Below, piece by piece: positions 51,585-60,147 of a stretch of 64,000 nt of DNA; the first letter of the stretch is position 1, and each line of letters begins with the position of its first letter. The notes beneath the pieces were generated by a model, which was not told where the DNA came from, ran no database searches, and saw nothing but the letters and a program-made list of their open reading frames with translations. Made by a program: the position numbers and the translations under genes. Origin of the DNA: Enterococcus gallinarum NBRC 100675 (GTDB lineage: Bacteria > Bacillota > Bacilli > Lactobacillales > Enterococcaceae); assembly GCF_001544275.1 (NCBI RefSeq), contig NZ_BCQE01000008.1:1-64000 (forward strand), read 5' to 3'.

Positions 51585-52472
51585 TTGGAAGCCAATCTAT
51601 TACTGAAAAAGTTACGTACTGAACGTAATCTTTCCCAAAGAAAGTTAGCAGCCGATATATCTGAGCGGAGCACGTTAGCTACTTTTGAACAAAAAGGACA
51701 TCGAATTGCTTTTGATATTCTTTACAAATACCTTGATCGCTTGAATGTGACTCTCGAAGAATTTGAGTATCATTTGACAAACAATCAACTAAATGAAAAG
51801 AAGCAACTCTCGAAACAATTTCACAATGCTTATTACCAACATGATTTTGATCAGCTAGCAACCTTGATTGACGAGTCAAAAACAACCTACCAAGAAACAC
51901 AAGACTTTTTCTACTATCTGCTTTATAGCCAGTACTATTTGATCCTAAAGAAAAAGGGTTTTCTACATACCATCGATGAAACAGAAAAAATCGAGGCAGC
52001 GATAAAGAGCTACCTCGACAAAATCGAAACCTGGGGAAAATTTGAAATCACCATATTTGCAAATCTAATGTTTCTTTTCACGGACGAATATATTTTGTTT
52101 CAAATCGAGCAACTAAATAAGCAGGAGTTTTATAATAATTTGCTTAGTCTCAATTATCATATTTATTCTAAGTTGTTGACTAATGCTGCCTTTCTTTTCA
52201 TTGACCGCAATCAGATCGATCATCTTAAACAAATTTTGTTTTATATGACCAAAAATATTCCATTGGACAACGACCGGATTCGATTGATGATCCGCTATTT
52301 CGAAGGGATCATCGCGATCTTCCATGGTGAAATCGAAACTGGAAAACAAACAATCACAAAAGCAATTGAGATCCTACACTTTTTAGGTCAATCTGCCTAC
52401 GCTGCTGAACTATCAGAATTAGCAACCAACGTCCTTTTATCAGTGGCACCATCTGAAGAACCTTTTTTATAA
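51585..52472 (+). CDS. Rgg/MutR-family transcriptional regulator
   Basis: 295 residues from TTG 51585 (GGAGGTG 5-6 nt upstream). An N-terminal Xre-type HTH (about 5-60; LLKKLRTERNLSQRKLAADI, then STLATFEQKGHRIAFDILYKYLDRLNVTLEEF) is followed by an all-helical C-terminal repeat domain of TPR type, the peptide-binding part of the RRNPP superfamily. The F-E-x-x-x-H/R motif after the HTH is characteristic of Rgg. A divergent 23-codon peptide gene lies immediately upstream. Direct sensing of that peptide is inferred, not shown. Confidence 0.85.
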   Translation: MEANLLLKKLRTERNLSQRKLAADISERSTLATFEQKGHRIAFDILYKYLDRLNVTLEEFEYHLTNNQLNEKKQLSKQFHNAYYQHDFDQLATLIDESKTTYQETQDFFYYLLYSQYYLILKKKGFLHTIDETEKIEAAIKSYLDKIETWGKFEITIFANLMFLFTDEYILFQIEQLNKQEFYNNLLSLNYHIYSKLLTNAAFLFIDRNQIDHLKQILFYMTKNIPLDNDRIRLMIRYFEGIIAIFHGEIETGKQTITKAIEILHFLGQSAYAAELSELATNVLLSVAPSEEPFL

Positions 52473-52504
52473 TGTCGCTGCTGGAAAAATCTGTATAGGA
52501 TTAA

Positions 52505-52578
52505 AAAAAACGATCTGAAAGTCTTCTTTCTGCGCCAATACTTGTTAGCAGAAAAGAGTATCTTTCAGATCGTTTTCT
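52505..52578. terminator. Bidirectional terminator between rgg and the GH3 gene
   Basis: A 15-bp perfect stem AAAACGATCTGAAAG/CTTTCAGATCGTTTT (52507-52521 with 52562-52576), an inner TTTCTGC/GCAGAAA stem, and A/T runs on both sides. Confidence 0.85.
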
Positions 52579-53763
52579 TTAATTGATTAACCCAATGGAA
52601 GCTTTCCATTCAAGTACTCGTTTGACGGAAGCATCGATGGCTGCTTCCGGATAATTACCACTTCTGACAGCCTCCACAATCACTGGGATCTGTTGCTGAT
52701 AGGTAGATGACATCACTAAATCATTCCCTGCTTCTAATGCTCTCAGCCCTGCTTCTGATTGGGAAATAAAGTCAGCTAGACCCGCCATATCCATGTCATC
52801 CGTCATGATTACTCCTTTGAAACCCAGCTGCTTCCTCAATAATTCATGGACAGGCTTCGAGATTGAGGCTGGCGCGCTGTCATCAATACTTGTGACAATA
52901 TTATGTGAGACTAAAATACTGTCAGCTCCTGCTTTGATCCCGGCTTCAAAAGGTAAGAAATCATTTGTCTCCAACTCTTCTAACGGGCGATCATCGGTAA
53001 CGATCTCTACATGTGAATCACGGTTATTGCCGTAACCCGGAAAATGCTTCAATGTCGAACCAATCCGATTCTCTTTTAAAACAGCAATGTTTCTACGAAC
53101 AAATTCACTGGTTCCTGCTGCATCTAAACCTATGGTTCGATCGTAGATAAATGAATTAGGGTCAGTGGATACATCGGCGACCGGAAACAGACCGGTAGAA
53201 ATGCCATATTCGTGGAAAATAGCTGCCTTTTGAGCAGTATCTTCTTCAATTGCTTGCCAGCCCCCTTGTTGGTAAAGTTGCTGAGGGGATAAAAATGGTG
53301 TTTGTACCAATGCAGGGTTGCGACTGATTCGAGTGACAGTTCCCCCTTCTTCGTCCATTCCGATCAGCAAAGGTATTGAACTGGCTTGCTGATAATCAGC
53401 AATCTTTTGCTTCAACGTCTCAGCTGTCTCATTCTCCGTATCACGTCCGAATAAGACATAGCCGCCTAAATGATAGGTTTGTATATCTTCGACTTGATTG
53501 ATTTCAGACACTCGTACAAAAAATAGTTGCCCGACTTTTTCTTCTAGACTCATTTGGTCAATCCGCTTATCAATCGTCGTTTCCTCCTCAGTTGTTTTTT
53601 CGGGAATGCTCGACTCGGTACTTAGAGAACTTGTTGACGTTGTTTGTGAAGCGTTTGTCGGTTCTTCCCCATTTGTCTGTTGGTCCATCAGCCACTTCAT
53701 TCCACCTATAATGAGCAACAGAAGCAAAATAAAGCCACCCATAAGGATCCCTTTTTTATTCAT
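52579..53763 (-). CDS. Membrane-anchored GH3 beta-N-acetylglucosaminidase-like protein
   Basis: 394 residues; GGAGG 5 nt before ATG 53763. An N-terminal membrane helix (about 8-24) and a Thr/Ser linker (30-60) precede a single GH3 barrel (65-390). Its markers are LIGMDEEGGTVTRI, KHFPGYGNNRDSH (NagZ-type His/Asp loop) and VIMTDDMDMAGL with the nucleophile Asp. The second GH3 domain is absent, as in NagZ. The anchor places it outside the membrane, where it could trim muropeptides or glycans; it is therefore not a cytoplasmic recycling enzyme. Single gene between terminators. Confidence 0.88.
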   Translation of the reverse strand: MNKKGILMGGFILLLLLIIGGMKWLMDQQTNGEEPTNASQTTSTSSLSTESSIPEKTTEEETTIDKRIDQMSLEEKVGQLFFVRVSEINQVEDIQTYHLGGYVLFGRDTENETAETLKQKIADYQQASSIPLLIGMDEEGGTVTRISRNPALVQTPFLSPQQLYQQGGWQAIEEDTAQKAAIFHEYGISTGLFPVADVSTDPNSFIYDRTIGLDAAGTSEFVRRNIAVLKENRIGSTLKHFPGYGNNRDSHVEIVTDDRPLEELETNDFLPFEAGIKAGADSILVSHNIVTSIDDSAPASISKPVHELLRKQLGFKGVIMTDDMDMAGLADFISQSEAGLRALEAGNDLVMSSTYQQQIPVIVEAVRSGNYPEAAIDASVKRVLEWKASIGLIN

Positions 53764-53833
53764 AAATTCCTCCAGTTCATAAATTCCTCGTCTTGTTTTA
53801 TATCAGCCTATTTTAGCATGCCTTTTAAGGTAA

Positions 53834-53873
53834 AAAAAGCGAACACGACACACTTAAGTGTACTGTTCGCTTT
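53834..53873 (-). terminator. Terminator of folT
   Basis: A stem AAAGCGAAC/GTTCGCTTT (53836-53844 with 53865-53873) with the ACACTTAAGTGT palindrome in the loop and seven Ts after it on the minus strand. Confidence 0.85.
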
Positions 53874-53915
53874 AATGGATGTTTGTTTTTTATTCTTTTT
53901 TTGTTGCTAAAACGA

Positions 53916-54437
53916 TCAGGTAAAACGCCGAGTCAAGCGTTTATAAGGCACTGCGCGCCCAACGAAATAGATCAAAACTGTCTGAATAGGAAACATGATA
54001 ACAGCTTTCATCAATCGAGCCGACCAAATTGCCCAGCTTGTTAATGGAATATTCAGCATCATTGCCAACCAGATCGGTGTCAATATCAATGTGATCAAAA
54101 GGGTATTCAGCAAGACCACTGTTGCTGCCCGTTTCCAAGTTACTTCCTTTCTATAAAAAAAGTAACCGTAGATCAACCCACCTACGAATGCATTGATCGT
54201 AAATCCGAAGAAATAAGCGGATTTAGGGAATAAAATCATTCCTGCTATATCAGCAACCGAAGCCCCTACAGCAGTCCAGAATGGCCCAAAAAGCATCCCC
54301 ATAATCAACTCAGGAACAAAAGTGAAGGTGAGTTTCAAATAGGCTGTTTCAAACCCCAAAATTTGCGACAAGACCACCATCAGGGCAATCAAAAGCCCCA
54401 TGACCGCGATCATGTGTGCGTCGACTTTTCTTTTCAT
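53916..54437 (-). CDS. folT: Folate-specific ECF transporter S component
   Basis: 173 residues from ATG 54437 (AAGGAG 9 nt upstream; the in-frame ATG at 54446 touches the ribosome site). Six membrane helices. FolT-like sequence: MIAVMGLLIALMVVLSQILG, then LKLTFTFVPELIMGMLFGPF, DIAGMILFP and FFGFTINAFVGGLIYG. It captures folate and uses the shared EcfAA'T module. The tetrahydrofolate riboswitch directly upstream confirms the substrate. Confidence 0.93.
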   Translation of the reverse strand: MKRKVDAHMIAVMGLLIALMVVLSQILGFETAYLKLTFTFVPELIMGMLFGPFWTAVGASVADIAGMILFPKSAYFFGFTINAFVGGLIYGYFFYRKEVTWKRAATVVLLNTLLITLILTPIWLAMMLNIPLTSWAIWSARLMKAVIMFPIQTVLIYFVGRAVPYKRLTRRFT

Positions 54438-54473
54438 AACGAGCATCTCCTTTTAGAGCTGCTACAAATTCAT

Positions 54474-54570
54474 GCAGCGAATGCGAAAATAAAACCGCGA
54501 ACGAATCGTTCTTCGTCCAAAAGGCAACATCCCATCCTTTCGGCACTTAACGCTTTATTTCCTACTCTGA
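54474..54570 (-). promoter_or_regulatory. Tetrahydrofolate (THF) riboswitch
   Basis: On the minus strand, in order: GAGTAG, GCGTTAAGTG, GGATGGGATGTTGCC, ACGAAG, CGCGGT and GCATTCGCTGC. These conserved blocks and their order are those of the folT/THF riboswitch. It ends about 20 nt before the folT ribosome site and has no T-run, so control of translation is likely. Confidence 0.92.
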
Positions 54571-54695
54571 TTTATTTAGGTATCTCTACCCAGACAAACT
54601 ATAGCACAGATTCTAGTGGTCTTCAATTTTAGTCTCTTTAATGACAGCTGTTTTTAAAGAATCGTTCGTTTTTTGCCGTATCTTGCGCAAAAATT

Positions 54696-54740
54696 AAGGC
54701 AGAACAGTAGTGGAACCCAATACTACTGCTCTGCCTCTTT
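54696..54740 (-). terminator. Terminator of the MFS operon
   Basis: A 14-nt arm pair GGCAGAACAGTAGT/ACTACTGCTCTGCC (54698-54711 with 54722-54735, one mismatch), then TTAATTTTTG on the minus strand. Confidence 0.8.
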
Positions 54741-54752
54741 GATTAACGTTGA

Positions 54753-54935
54753 TCAGCCAATGATATTATCGTTGATCAACACACGCTTGATGTTTTTCAA
54801 TTCGTGGGCAATCTCAACTTGCTCGATCGTCAAACGTTGATTTACTTCTTCCATCGAATGGATTTCTTTGTTCAATTCATTGACGTTGTTTACCAAATTT
54901 TTCAGTGCTTCTAAAATCAATTGATTGCTGTCCAT
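54753..54935 (-). CDS. Small coiled-coil protein
   Basis: 60 residues: MDSNQLILEALKNLVNNVNE and onward, with heptad spacing throughout (NELNKEIHSMEEVNQRLTIEQVEI) and an IKRVLINDNIIG end. AAGGAG lies about 10 nt before the ATG. It is 20 bp downstream of the MFS gene and before a shared terminator, so it is probably co-transcribed. Function unknown; a small oligomeric partner protein is possible. Confidence 0.6.
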   Translation of the reverse strand: MDSNQLILEALKNLVNNVNELNKEIHSMEEVNQRLTIEQVEIAHELKNIKRVLINDNIIG

Positions 54936-54955
54936 TATTCCTACACTCCTTGTCT

Positions 54956-56179
54956 TTATTCTTCCCTCGAACGTTCCGAAATAGCGGCGCTTTCGACGAC
55001 TTTTTTGGTTTTATAAAAGAATTTGTACAGTACGATAACAACGACCGGAATCACTCCGCAAATGATATAGATTTGAGAATAATTAAACATTCCGTTCAAG
55101 CTACCCAATGCATAAGGACCGACACCTAATCCTAAATCTAGACCAATGAAATAAGTAGAAAGTGCAACACCGATCCGATGAGAATCGACTTCTTTTAGAC
55201 ATACGGCTTGTCCATTAGACATGAATGTACCATAGCCAAGTCCAACAAAACAGCCAGAAATCAACAGCAGCAAGCTATTGCTGGTAATACTCAACAAGAA
55301 CAATCCTAATGTCAAGAAGATAAAACTTGGATACATCACTGCATCTGCACCACGACGATCAAACAAGCGACCTGTCATTGGACGAGTGAAGGTTACGGAT
55401 AATGCATAAACAACAAAGAAAAATGCGCCAGCGGTTTCTAGGCCAAGATTTCCGGCATAAATAGAAAGGAAACCTAATACACTGGAATAAGACAACCCAA
55501 TCAAAAAGGCCAGACCTGAAATAAACAAGACTTTTGGCTCAACAAAACTGCTGAATGACCATTTCTTTAGTTCTGCTCTGTGTTCTGGTGTTAAGGAAAT
55601 ATTTTTCACTGGGAAAGCGAAACAAGCAATGGCTGTTACTATCGAAAGAACAGTTGCTAATAGAATAATAAAATCAAAACCAAAAGAGGGTAACAGCAGC
55701 ATTCCGATAAATGGACCGACAGCAGCTGCTAGACTCGTGCTTAATCCATAATAGTTGATTCCTTCTCCATGTTTTGAAGAGGGGATGTACGCCGTAACAA
55801 TTGCATTTGCCGCTGTAGACACTGCTCCATAGGCAAAACCATTCAAGAAACGGACACCATCCAAAATCATGATATTCGATGAAATCAAATAAGCCGCCGT
55901 AGTTATGACATAAAAAATCATTCCCCAACGTAAGATGGCTTTTCGTCCAACTAGCTCCAATACCTTACCAATATACAAGCGGGCAATCAATGTTCCTATA
56001 ATATAGATCCCTGCTGCAAACCCAGCTTGCGCAGCGGAAGCCCCTAATTCTTGCGTAGCAAACTTTGCCGTGATGACGACAAAACAATAATAGACCAGAA
56101 AAACAATAAAATTAATCAATGTAATAGTAATAAAACCTTTGTTCCATAGTTTTTCTGTTTGTTGCTCCTGTTCTGACAT
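54956..56179 (-). CDS. Major facilitator superfamily transporter
   Basis: About 407 residues from ATG 56179 (GGAG 11 nt upstream; ATG 56218 is an alternative). Twelve membrane helices. The motif-A loop is GKVLELVGRKAILRWG between helices 2 and 3, and the second-half copy is GRLFDRRGADAVMY. It looks like a drug/H+ antiporter-type exporter (12 TM), substrate unknown. It is divergent from a Crp/Fnr regulator 260 bp away, which may control it. Confidence 0.85.
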   Translation of the reverse strand: MSEQEQQTEKLWNKGFITITLINFIVFLVYYCFVVITAKFATQELGASAAQAGFAAGIYIIGTLIARLYIGKVLELVGRKAILRWGMIFYVITTAAYLISSNIMILDGVRFLNGFAYGAVSTAANAIVTAYIPSSKHGEGINYYGLSTSLAAAVGPFIGMLLLPSFGFDFIILLATVLSIVTAIACFAFPVKNISLTPEHRAELKKWSFSSFVEPKVLFISGLAFLIGLSYSSVLGFLSIYAGNLGLETAGAFFFVVYALSVTFTRPMTGRLFDRRGADAVMYPSFIFLTLGLFLLSITSNSLLLLISGCFVGLGYGTFMSNGQAVCLKEVDSHRIGVALSTYFIGLDLGLGVGPYALGSLNGMFNYSQIYIICGVIPVVVIVLYKFFYKTKKVVESAAISERSREE

Positions 56180-56437
56180 GTTGTGTTTTGCTCCTTTTTT
56201 ATTGTTTCTTTGTTTCATCATCCTCTTTCTCAGATGACAGGTCTAACTATACCTGATATTTCAAGAGCGCAAATTCGCTTTTGTTGCTGAAAAAAAACAA
56301 AAACATAATACATTAACATTTGTTATTGCTTTTTGAGTTAGAATGTTCTTTAATTAAAAAGGAATATTCACCCAGATTTGGCGAATGTGACTGTTCATTG
56401 AAAAGGAAACACTATAGGAATAAGAGGAGTGCTTTGT

Positions 56438-57094
56438 TTGGCAAAACAGCTATTAATGGACTATTTAGAACAAAATAATATTCCAGTAGTCATACGTAAA
56501 AAAAGAAGTTATTTGACGTATGAAGGAATCCCTGATCGTTATGTCTATATTTTGAAAAAAGGGATCATCAAGACAAGTGTCGTCACTCATGAGGGGCGTG
56601 AATTCAATTTGCGCTATATGAATGATTTCGATATTGTTTCTCTTTTTAAAGATGAATCTTCACAAGAAGTCGAAGCGCCCTTCAATGTGCGGGTCGAGTC
56701 AGAAGAAGCCGAATTATATAAGATCGTGCGCGATCAATTCTGGACAGACGTCAATCAAAATCGGGCGTTGCAAGATTATGTCAAAGAGTACTATCGCAAA
56801 AATCTGATGTACTCCATGAAAAAAATGCAGCAAATGCTGATGAATGGCAAATTTGGTGCGGTCTGTACACAATTGAATGAATTATACGAAACCTTTGGGG
56901 TCCCAATGGGTGAAGGAACCTTGATTGATTTTGAGGTAACCAATGAGGAAATCGCCCGCTTTTGCGGTATCACTTCAGCAAGTAGTGTCAATCGAATGAT
57001 GCAGCGGTTGAGAGAAAGCGGTGCTATCAAGACTCAAGACCGGAAACTGTTGGTTTTAGATATCGGGTCGATTCGCGAAAATATTATTTATTAA
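56438..57094 (+). CDS. Crp/Fnr-family transcriptional regulator
   Basis: 218 residues from TTG 56438 (GAGGAG 8 nt upstream; a GTG at 56429 touches the ribosome site). The N-terminal beta-barrel effector domain (YVYILKKGIIKTSVVTHEGREFNLRYM), dimer helix and C-terminal winged helix (NEEIARFCGITSASSVNRMMQRLRESGAI) are present. No Cys cluster for Fe-S binding is visible. It resembles lactococcal Flp-type regulators. Its last codon and the bidirectional terminator are adjacent. Confidence 0.87.
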   Translation: MAKQLLMDYLEQNNIPVVIRKKRSYLTYEGIPDRYVYILKKGIIKTSVVTHEGREFNLRYMNDFDIVSLFKDESSQEVEAPFNVRVESEEAELYKIVRDQFWTDVNQNRALQDYVKEYYRKNLMYSMKKMQQMLMNGKFGAVCTQLNELYETFGVPMGEGTLIDFEVTNEEIARFCGITSASSVNRMMQRLRESGAIKTQDRKLLVLDIGSIRENIIY

Positions 57095-57138
57095 AAAAGG
57101 CAGCTAGTCTAATGAAATTCGACTAGCTGCCTTTTTGT
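57092..57138. terminator. Bidirectional terminator between crp/fnr and osmC
   Basis: A 16-bp perfect stem AAAAAGGCAGCTAGTC/GACTAGCTGCCTTTTT (57094-57109 with 57121-57136). It serves both converging transcripts. Confidence 0.92.
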
Positions 57139-57162
57139 TTAACGTGTTTTGTATTGTTTGAA

Positions 57163-57555
57163 CTAGATGAAATGAACTGTTTCTGCTACCGTAATCGTCG
57201 GATCTAATGATTGGATGACTGGACAATTCGGAGAAACGAGTTTGAGACAGCGAATGGCTTTTTCTTGATATTCCGCTGAAATCCGCGCATAAAAATCGAT
57301 CTGGATCGAAGAGATCGGCTCTGCTTTCTTCGTAGAATCTCTCGTATAACTGACTTCGATTTTTTCAATCTCAGCAGGCACATGGGAATTTTCCAAAACA
57401 GAAGTGTACACATAACCGCCACAAGCTGCGGCTGCAGTTACAAGCATCTGAACCGGTGAGTATCCTAGTTCTCGAGCCAAGACCCAGTTGCCATTTTGCT
57501 GTGGTAATTCTAATTTATCTTTTCCTTGAACCAGTGTTAAGGTTTCAACTGTCAT
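57163..57555 (-). CDS. OsmC/Ohr-family protein
   Basis: 130 residues from ATG 57555 (AAGGAG upstream). OsmC fold with the helix YSPVQMLVTAAAACGGYVYTSVL (first redox Cys) and SPNCPVIQSL (second Cys). These proteins reduce organic or inorganic hydroperoxides through the two thiols. The start overlaps the stop of the last opp ATPase gene by 4 nt (ATGA), so it is expressed with peptide uptake, an unusual pairing. Confidence 0.87.
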   Translation of the reverse strand: MTVETLTLVQGKDKLELPQQNGNWVLARELGYSPVQMLVTAAAACGGYVYTSVLENSHVPAEIEKIEVSYTRDSTKKAEPISSIQIDFYARISAEYQEKAIRCLKLVSPNCPVIQSLDPTITVAETVHFI

Positions 57556-58442
57556 TTCTTTTCTCTCCTTACATAATGTTCTTTTTCTACTTCTATCCAT
57601 TCAAAAAGAGGACTTAAAGTGATCGTTTCTTGGATGTCTTTCTGATCCATTGCTGCTCGAGCCAGAATTGGATCAGCGATTGGTGCTGCTGCCAATAGTT
57701 TCTTTGTATAAGGATGCTGAGGGCTTTCAAAGAGTCGCTTTGTTGGCGCCAATTCAACCAATTTTCCTTGATACATGACTGCGGTGCGGTCACTGATATG
57801 ACGGATCACGGATAAATCATGGGAAATAAACAAATAGGACAATGAAAATTCTTTTTGCAGCTTTAGGAGTAATTGAATGATCTGCGCTTGAATCGACACA
57901 TCTAATGCAGAAGTTGGTTCATCACACAAGACAAAGGCTGGTCGATTAACGACTGCTCGGGCAATCCCGATCCGTTGACGTTGTCCACCACTGAAATTCC
58001 GAGGAAATTTATGGATGTCCTCTCCTTTGATTCCAACGATCGCAAGTATCTCTTTAGCCTTTGCTCGTGCAGCGTCTTTCGTTTCTTTCAGTAAAGGCTC
58101 CATCACTAACTCCAAAGCAGTCATTCGTGGATTCAACGCAGAATAAGGATCTTGAAAAATTACTTGCATCTGCTGATAGCGTTTCTTTTGTTCCTCTGGT
58201 GACAAACTTGCCAGCTCTTGTCCCTCAAAAAAGACTTTGCCTGCAGATAAAGTTTCCAGATTCAAAATACTACGGCCTAATGTTGTTTTACCACTGCCTG
58301 ATTCTCCTACAAGGCCTAGAGTTTCGCCCCGATGGATCGTCAAACTAACATTCTCTACTGCACGGACTTCTGTCACTACCCCACGCCAGTTTTTGCTTCG
58401 AAACGTTTTGCTGGCCTCTTCGACTCGTATCAATTCCTTCAA
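57552..58442 (-). CDS. Oligopeptide ABC transporter ATPase (OppF/DppF type)
   Basis: 296 residues from TTG 58442 (AAGGAGG 9 nt upstream, overlapping the OppD stop as TTGA). Walker A GESGSGKTT, Q-loop FQDPYSALNPRM, signature FSGGQRQRIGIARA, Walker B FVLCDEPTSALDVS, H-loop FISHDLSVI. The C-terminal oligopeptide-transporter motif PQHPYTKKLLAAAP is present. Pairs with the OppD protein on the cytoplasmic face. Confidence 0.92.
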   Translation of the reverse strand: MKELIRVEEASKTFRSKNWRGVVTEVRAVENVSLTIHRGETLGLVGESGSGKTTLGRSILNLETLSAGKVFFEGQELASLSPEEQKKRYQQMQVIFQDPYSALNPRMTALELVMEPLLKETKDAARAKAKEILAIVGIKGEDIHKFPRNFSGGQRQRIGIARAVVNRPAFVLCDEPTSALDVSIQAQIIQLLLKLQKEFSLSYLFISHDLSVIRHISDRTAVMYQGKLVELAPTKRLFESPQHPYTKKLLAAAPIADPILARAAMDQKDIQETITLSPLFEWIEVEKEHYVRREKK

Positions 58443-59311
58443 TTGATTGCCCCTCCTTCCCAAACACGATGCGTCTCAGAGATTTTCCGAGCGTGTAACA
58501 CATCAGGAAGATCTTCCTGATAGTCAAAGATAACTGTTTCTTCTTTATCCCCTAAGTGGGCGGCCTCGAGCAGTTGCTTCGTATAGAGATGCTGAGGTTG
58601 ATAGAAAATTTCTTCAGCAGTCCCTTCCTCTACCACTCTTCCTTGGTACATCACCTTGATAAAATCACACATACCAGCGACAACCCCAAAATCATGGGTC
58701 ACCAGAACGACCGAAAGGTTCTCTGCTCGCTGCAATTCCTTGATCAATGCCAAGATCTGAGCTTGAATCGTTACATCTAATGCAGTCGTTGGTTCATCTG
58801 CAATCAGCAACTTCGGCTGTGCCAACAGTGCCATAGCGATCATGACCCGCTGCCGCATCCCCCCTGATAATTCATGGGGATACTGCTTCATCCGCTGTTC
58901 AGGAAGGGGTATCCCTACCTTGTTCAACTCCGCAATGGCAATTGTTTGCGCAGCTTTTTTTGACATCTTCTGATGTCTGCGAATGACTTCAATCAAGTGA
59001 TACCCGATGGTTCGCAAAGGGTTCAATGATGTCATTGGATCTTGAAAAATCATGGCTAGCGGTAATTTGCTGCGATCAACAACTGGTTGGCCTTCAAAAA
59101 CAAACGAGTCAAAGGAATCGGAGATATTTTCTGGTAAGATCCCCATCACGCTTTTCATCGTCATACTCTTGCCACTGCCTGATTCACCGACGATCCCCAC
59201 GACTTGTCCTTTAGGAATGACTAGGTCGATTTCTTTCAGCAGCTGCTGATTTCCTTGTTTTCTATGAAAAAACACGTTTAAGTTTTTCACCGTCAGTAAT
59301 GGCTCTGTCAT
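58439..59311 (-). CDS. Oligopeptide ABC transporter ATPase (OppD/DppD type)
   Basis: 290 residues. Walker A GESGSGKSM, FQDPMTSLNPL, signature LSGGMRQRVMIAMAL, Walker B LLIADEPTTALDVT, and VTHDFGVVAGMCD. The C-terminal peptide-transporter motif QHLYTKQLLEAAH is present but lacks the Cys residues that bind Fe-S in some OppD proteins. It starts 5 bp after the OppC gene. Confidence 0.92.
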   Translation of the reverse strand: MTEPLLTVKNLNVFFHRKQGNQQLLKEIDLVIPKGQVVGIVGESGSGKSMTMKSVMGILPENISDSFDSFVFEGQPVVDRSKLPLAMIFQDPMTSLNPLRTIGYHLIEVIRRHQKMSKKAAQTIAIAELNKVGIPLPEQRMKQYPHELSGGMRQRVMIAMALLAQPKLLIADEPTTALDVTIQAQILALIKELQRAENLSVVLVTHDFGVVAGMCDFIKVMYQGRVVEEGTAEEIFYQPQHLYTKQLLEAAHLGDKEETVIFDYQEDLPDVLHARKISETHRVWEGGAIN

Positions 59312-59316
59312 GCTTG

Positions 59317-60147
59317 CTACACCTCCCGCTGCAAGACACGTTTGATCATGTCCCCCAGATTATTAAATGAATAAATGGTAAAAATCACGAATAAGCCGGG
59401 CAGAATTGCCATATAAGGGGCACGTTGCAAACTGCTTTGGGCATTTTGCAGCAAACTCCCCCAAGAAGCCATTGGCTGTTGGATTCCCATTCCCAAAAAA
59501 CTCAACGCAGATTCTGTCATGATTGCTCCTGAGATGCTGGCAGAAGCTGCCACGATCAGCGTAGGTAAAACTGCTGGGAAAATATGGCGGAAAATAATAC
59601 TAAAGGATGTCCGTCCAATAAACTTACCATAGACAACATATTCTCTTTCTTTCGCAGCAAGTGTTTCTCCCCGAATCAGACGAGCGATATTCATCCACGA
59701 AAAGCCGCCAATCACAATAATGATCGTCGTCAATCCTGGACGTAGAAAGACACTTAAAACAATCACTAATACCAACCAAGGAATGGAAGACAAGACATCA
59801 ACAAGACGCATCAAAATACTGTCCACCCAACCACCAAAATATCCGGCAGCTAAACCGACCATCGTGCCGATCAATGTAGCTGTAATCATCGCTAGTACTC
59901 CCACTAATAACGAGACCCGACCACCGTAGACGACTCGAATGAAATAGTCTCGTCCAACTTCATCCGTTCCGAACAGATGGGCCCAGCTAGGTGCTTGGGA
60001 CATATTGCTGACATCCGTCGCATTCGGATCGATTGGAATCAAAGGTGCCGCTAATGACAACAAAATCAGCAACGTCAAAAAGATAAAAGAAAAGGCGTAA
60101 ACTGGAGAAGAGAAAATCGCCTTTCTGATTTTCTTCAATCGTTTCAT
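59317..60147 (-). CDS. Peptide ABC permease (OppC/DppC type)
   Basis: 276 residues with six membrane helices. N-terminal periplasmic-side motif PSWAHLFGTDEVGRDYFIRVVYGGRVSLLVG, typical of OppC; the EAA loop is REYVVYGKFIGRTSFSIIFRHIFPAVLP. It overlaps the OppB gene by 4 nt. Confidence 0.92.
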   Translation of the reverse strand: MKRLKKIRKAIFSSPVYAFSFIFLTLLILLSLAAPLIPIDPNATDVSNMSQAPSWAHLFGTDEVGRDYFIRVVYGGRVSLLVGVLAMITATLIGTMVGLAAGYFGGWVDSILMRLVDVLSSIPWLVLVIVLSVFLRPGLTTIIIVIGGFSWMNIARLIRGETLAAKEREYVVYGKFIGRTSFSIIFRHIFPAVLPTLIVAASASISGAIMTESALSFLGMGIQQPMASWGSLLQNAQSSLQRAPYMAILPGLFVIFTIYSFNNLGDMIKRVLQREV

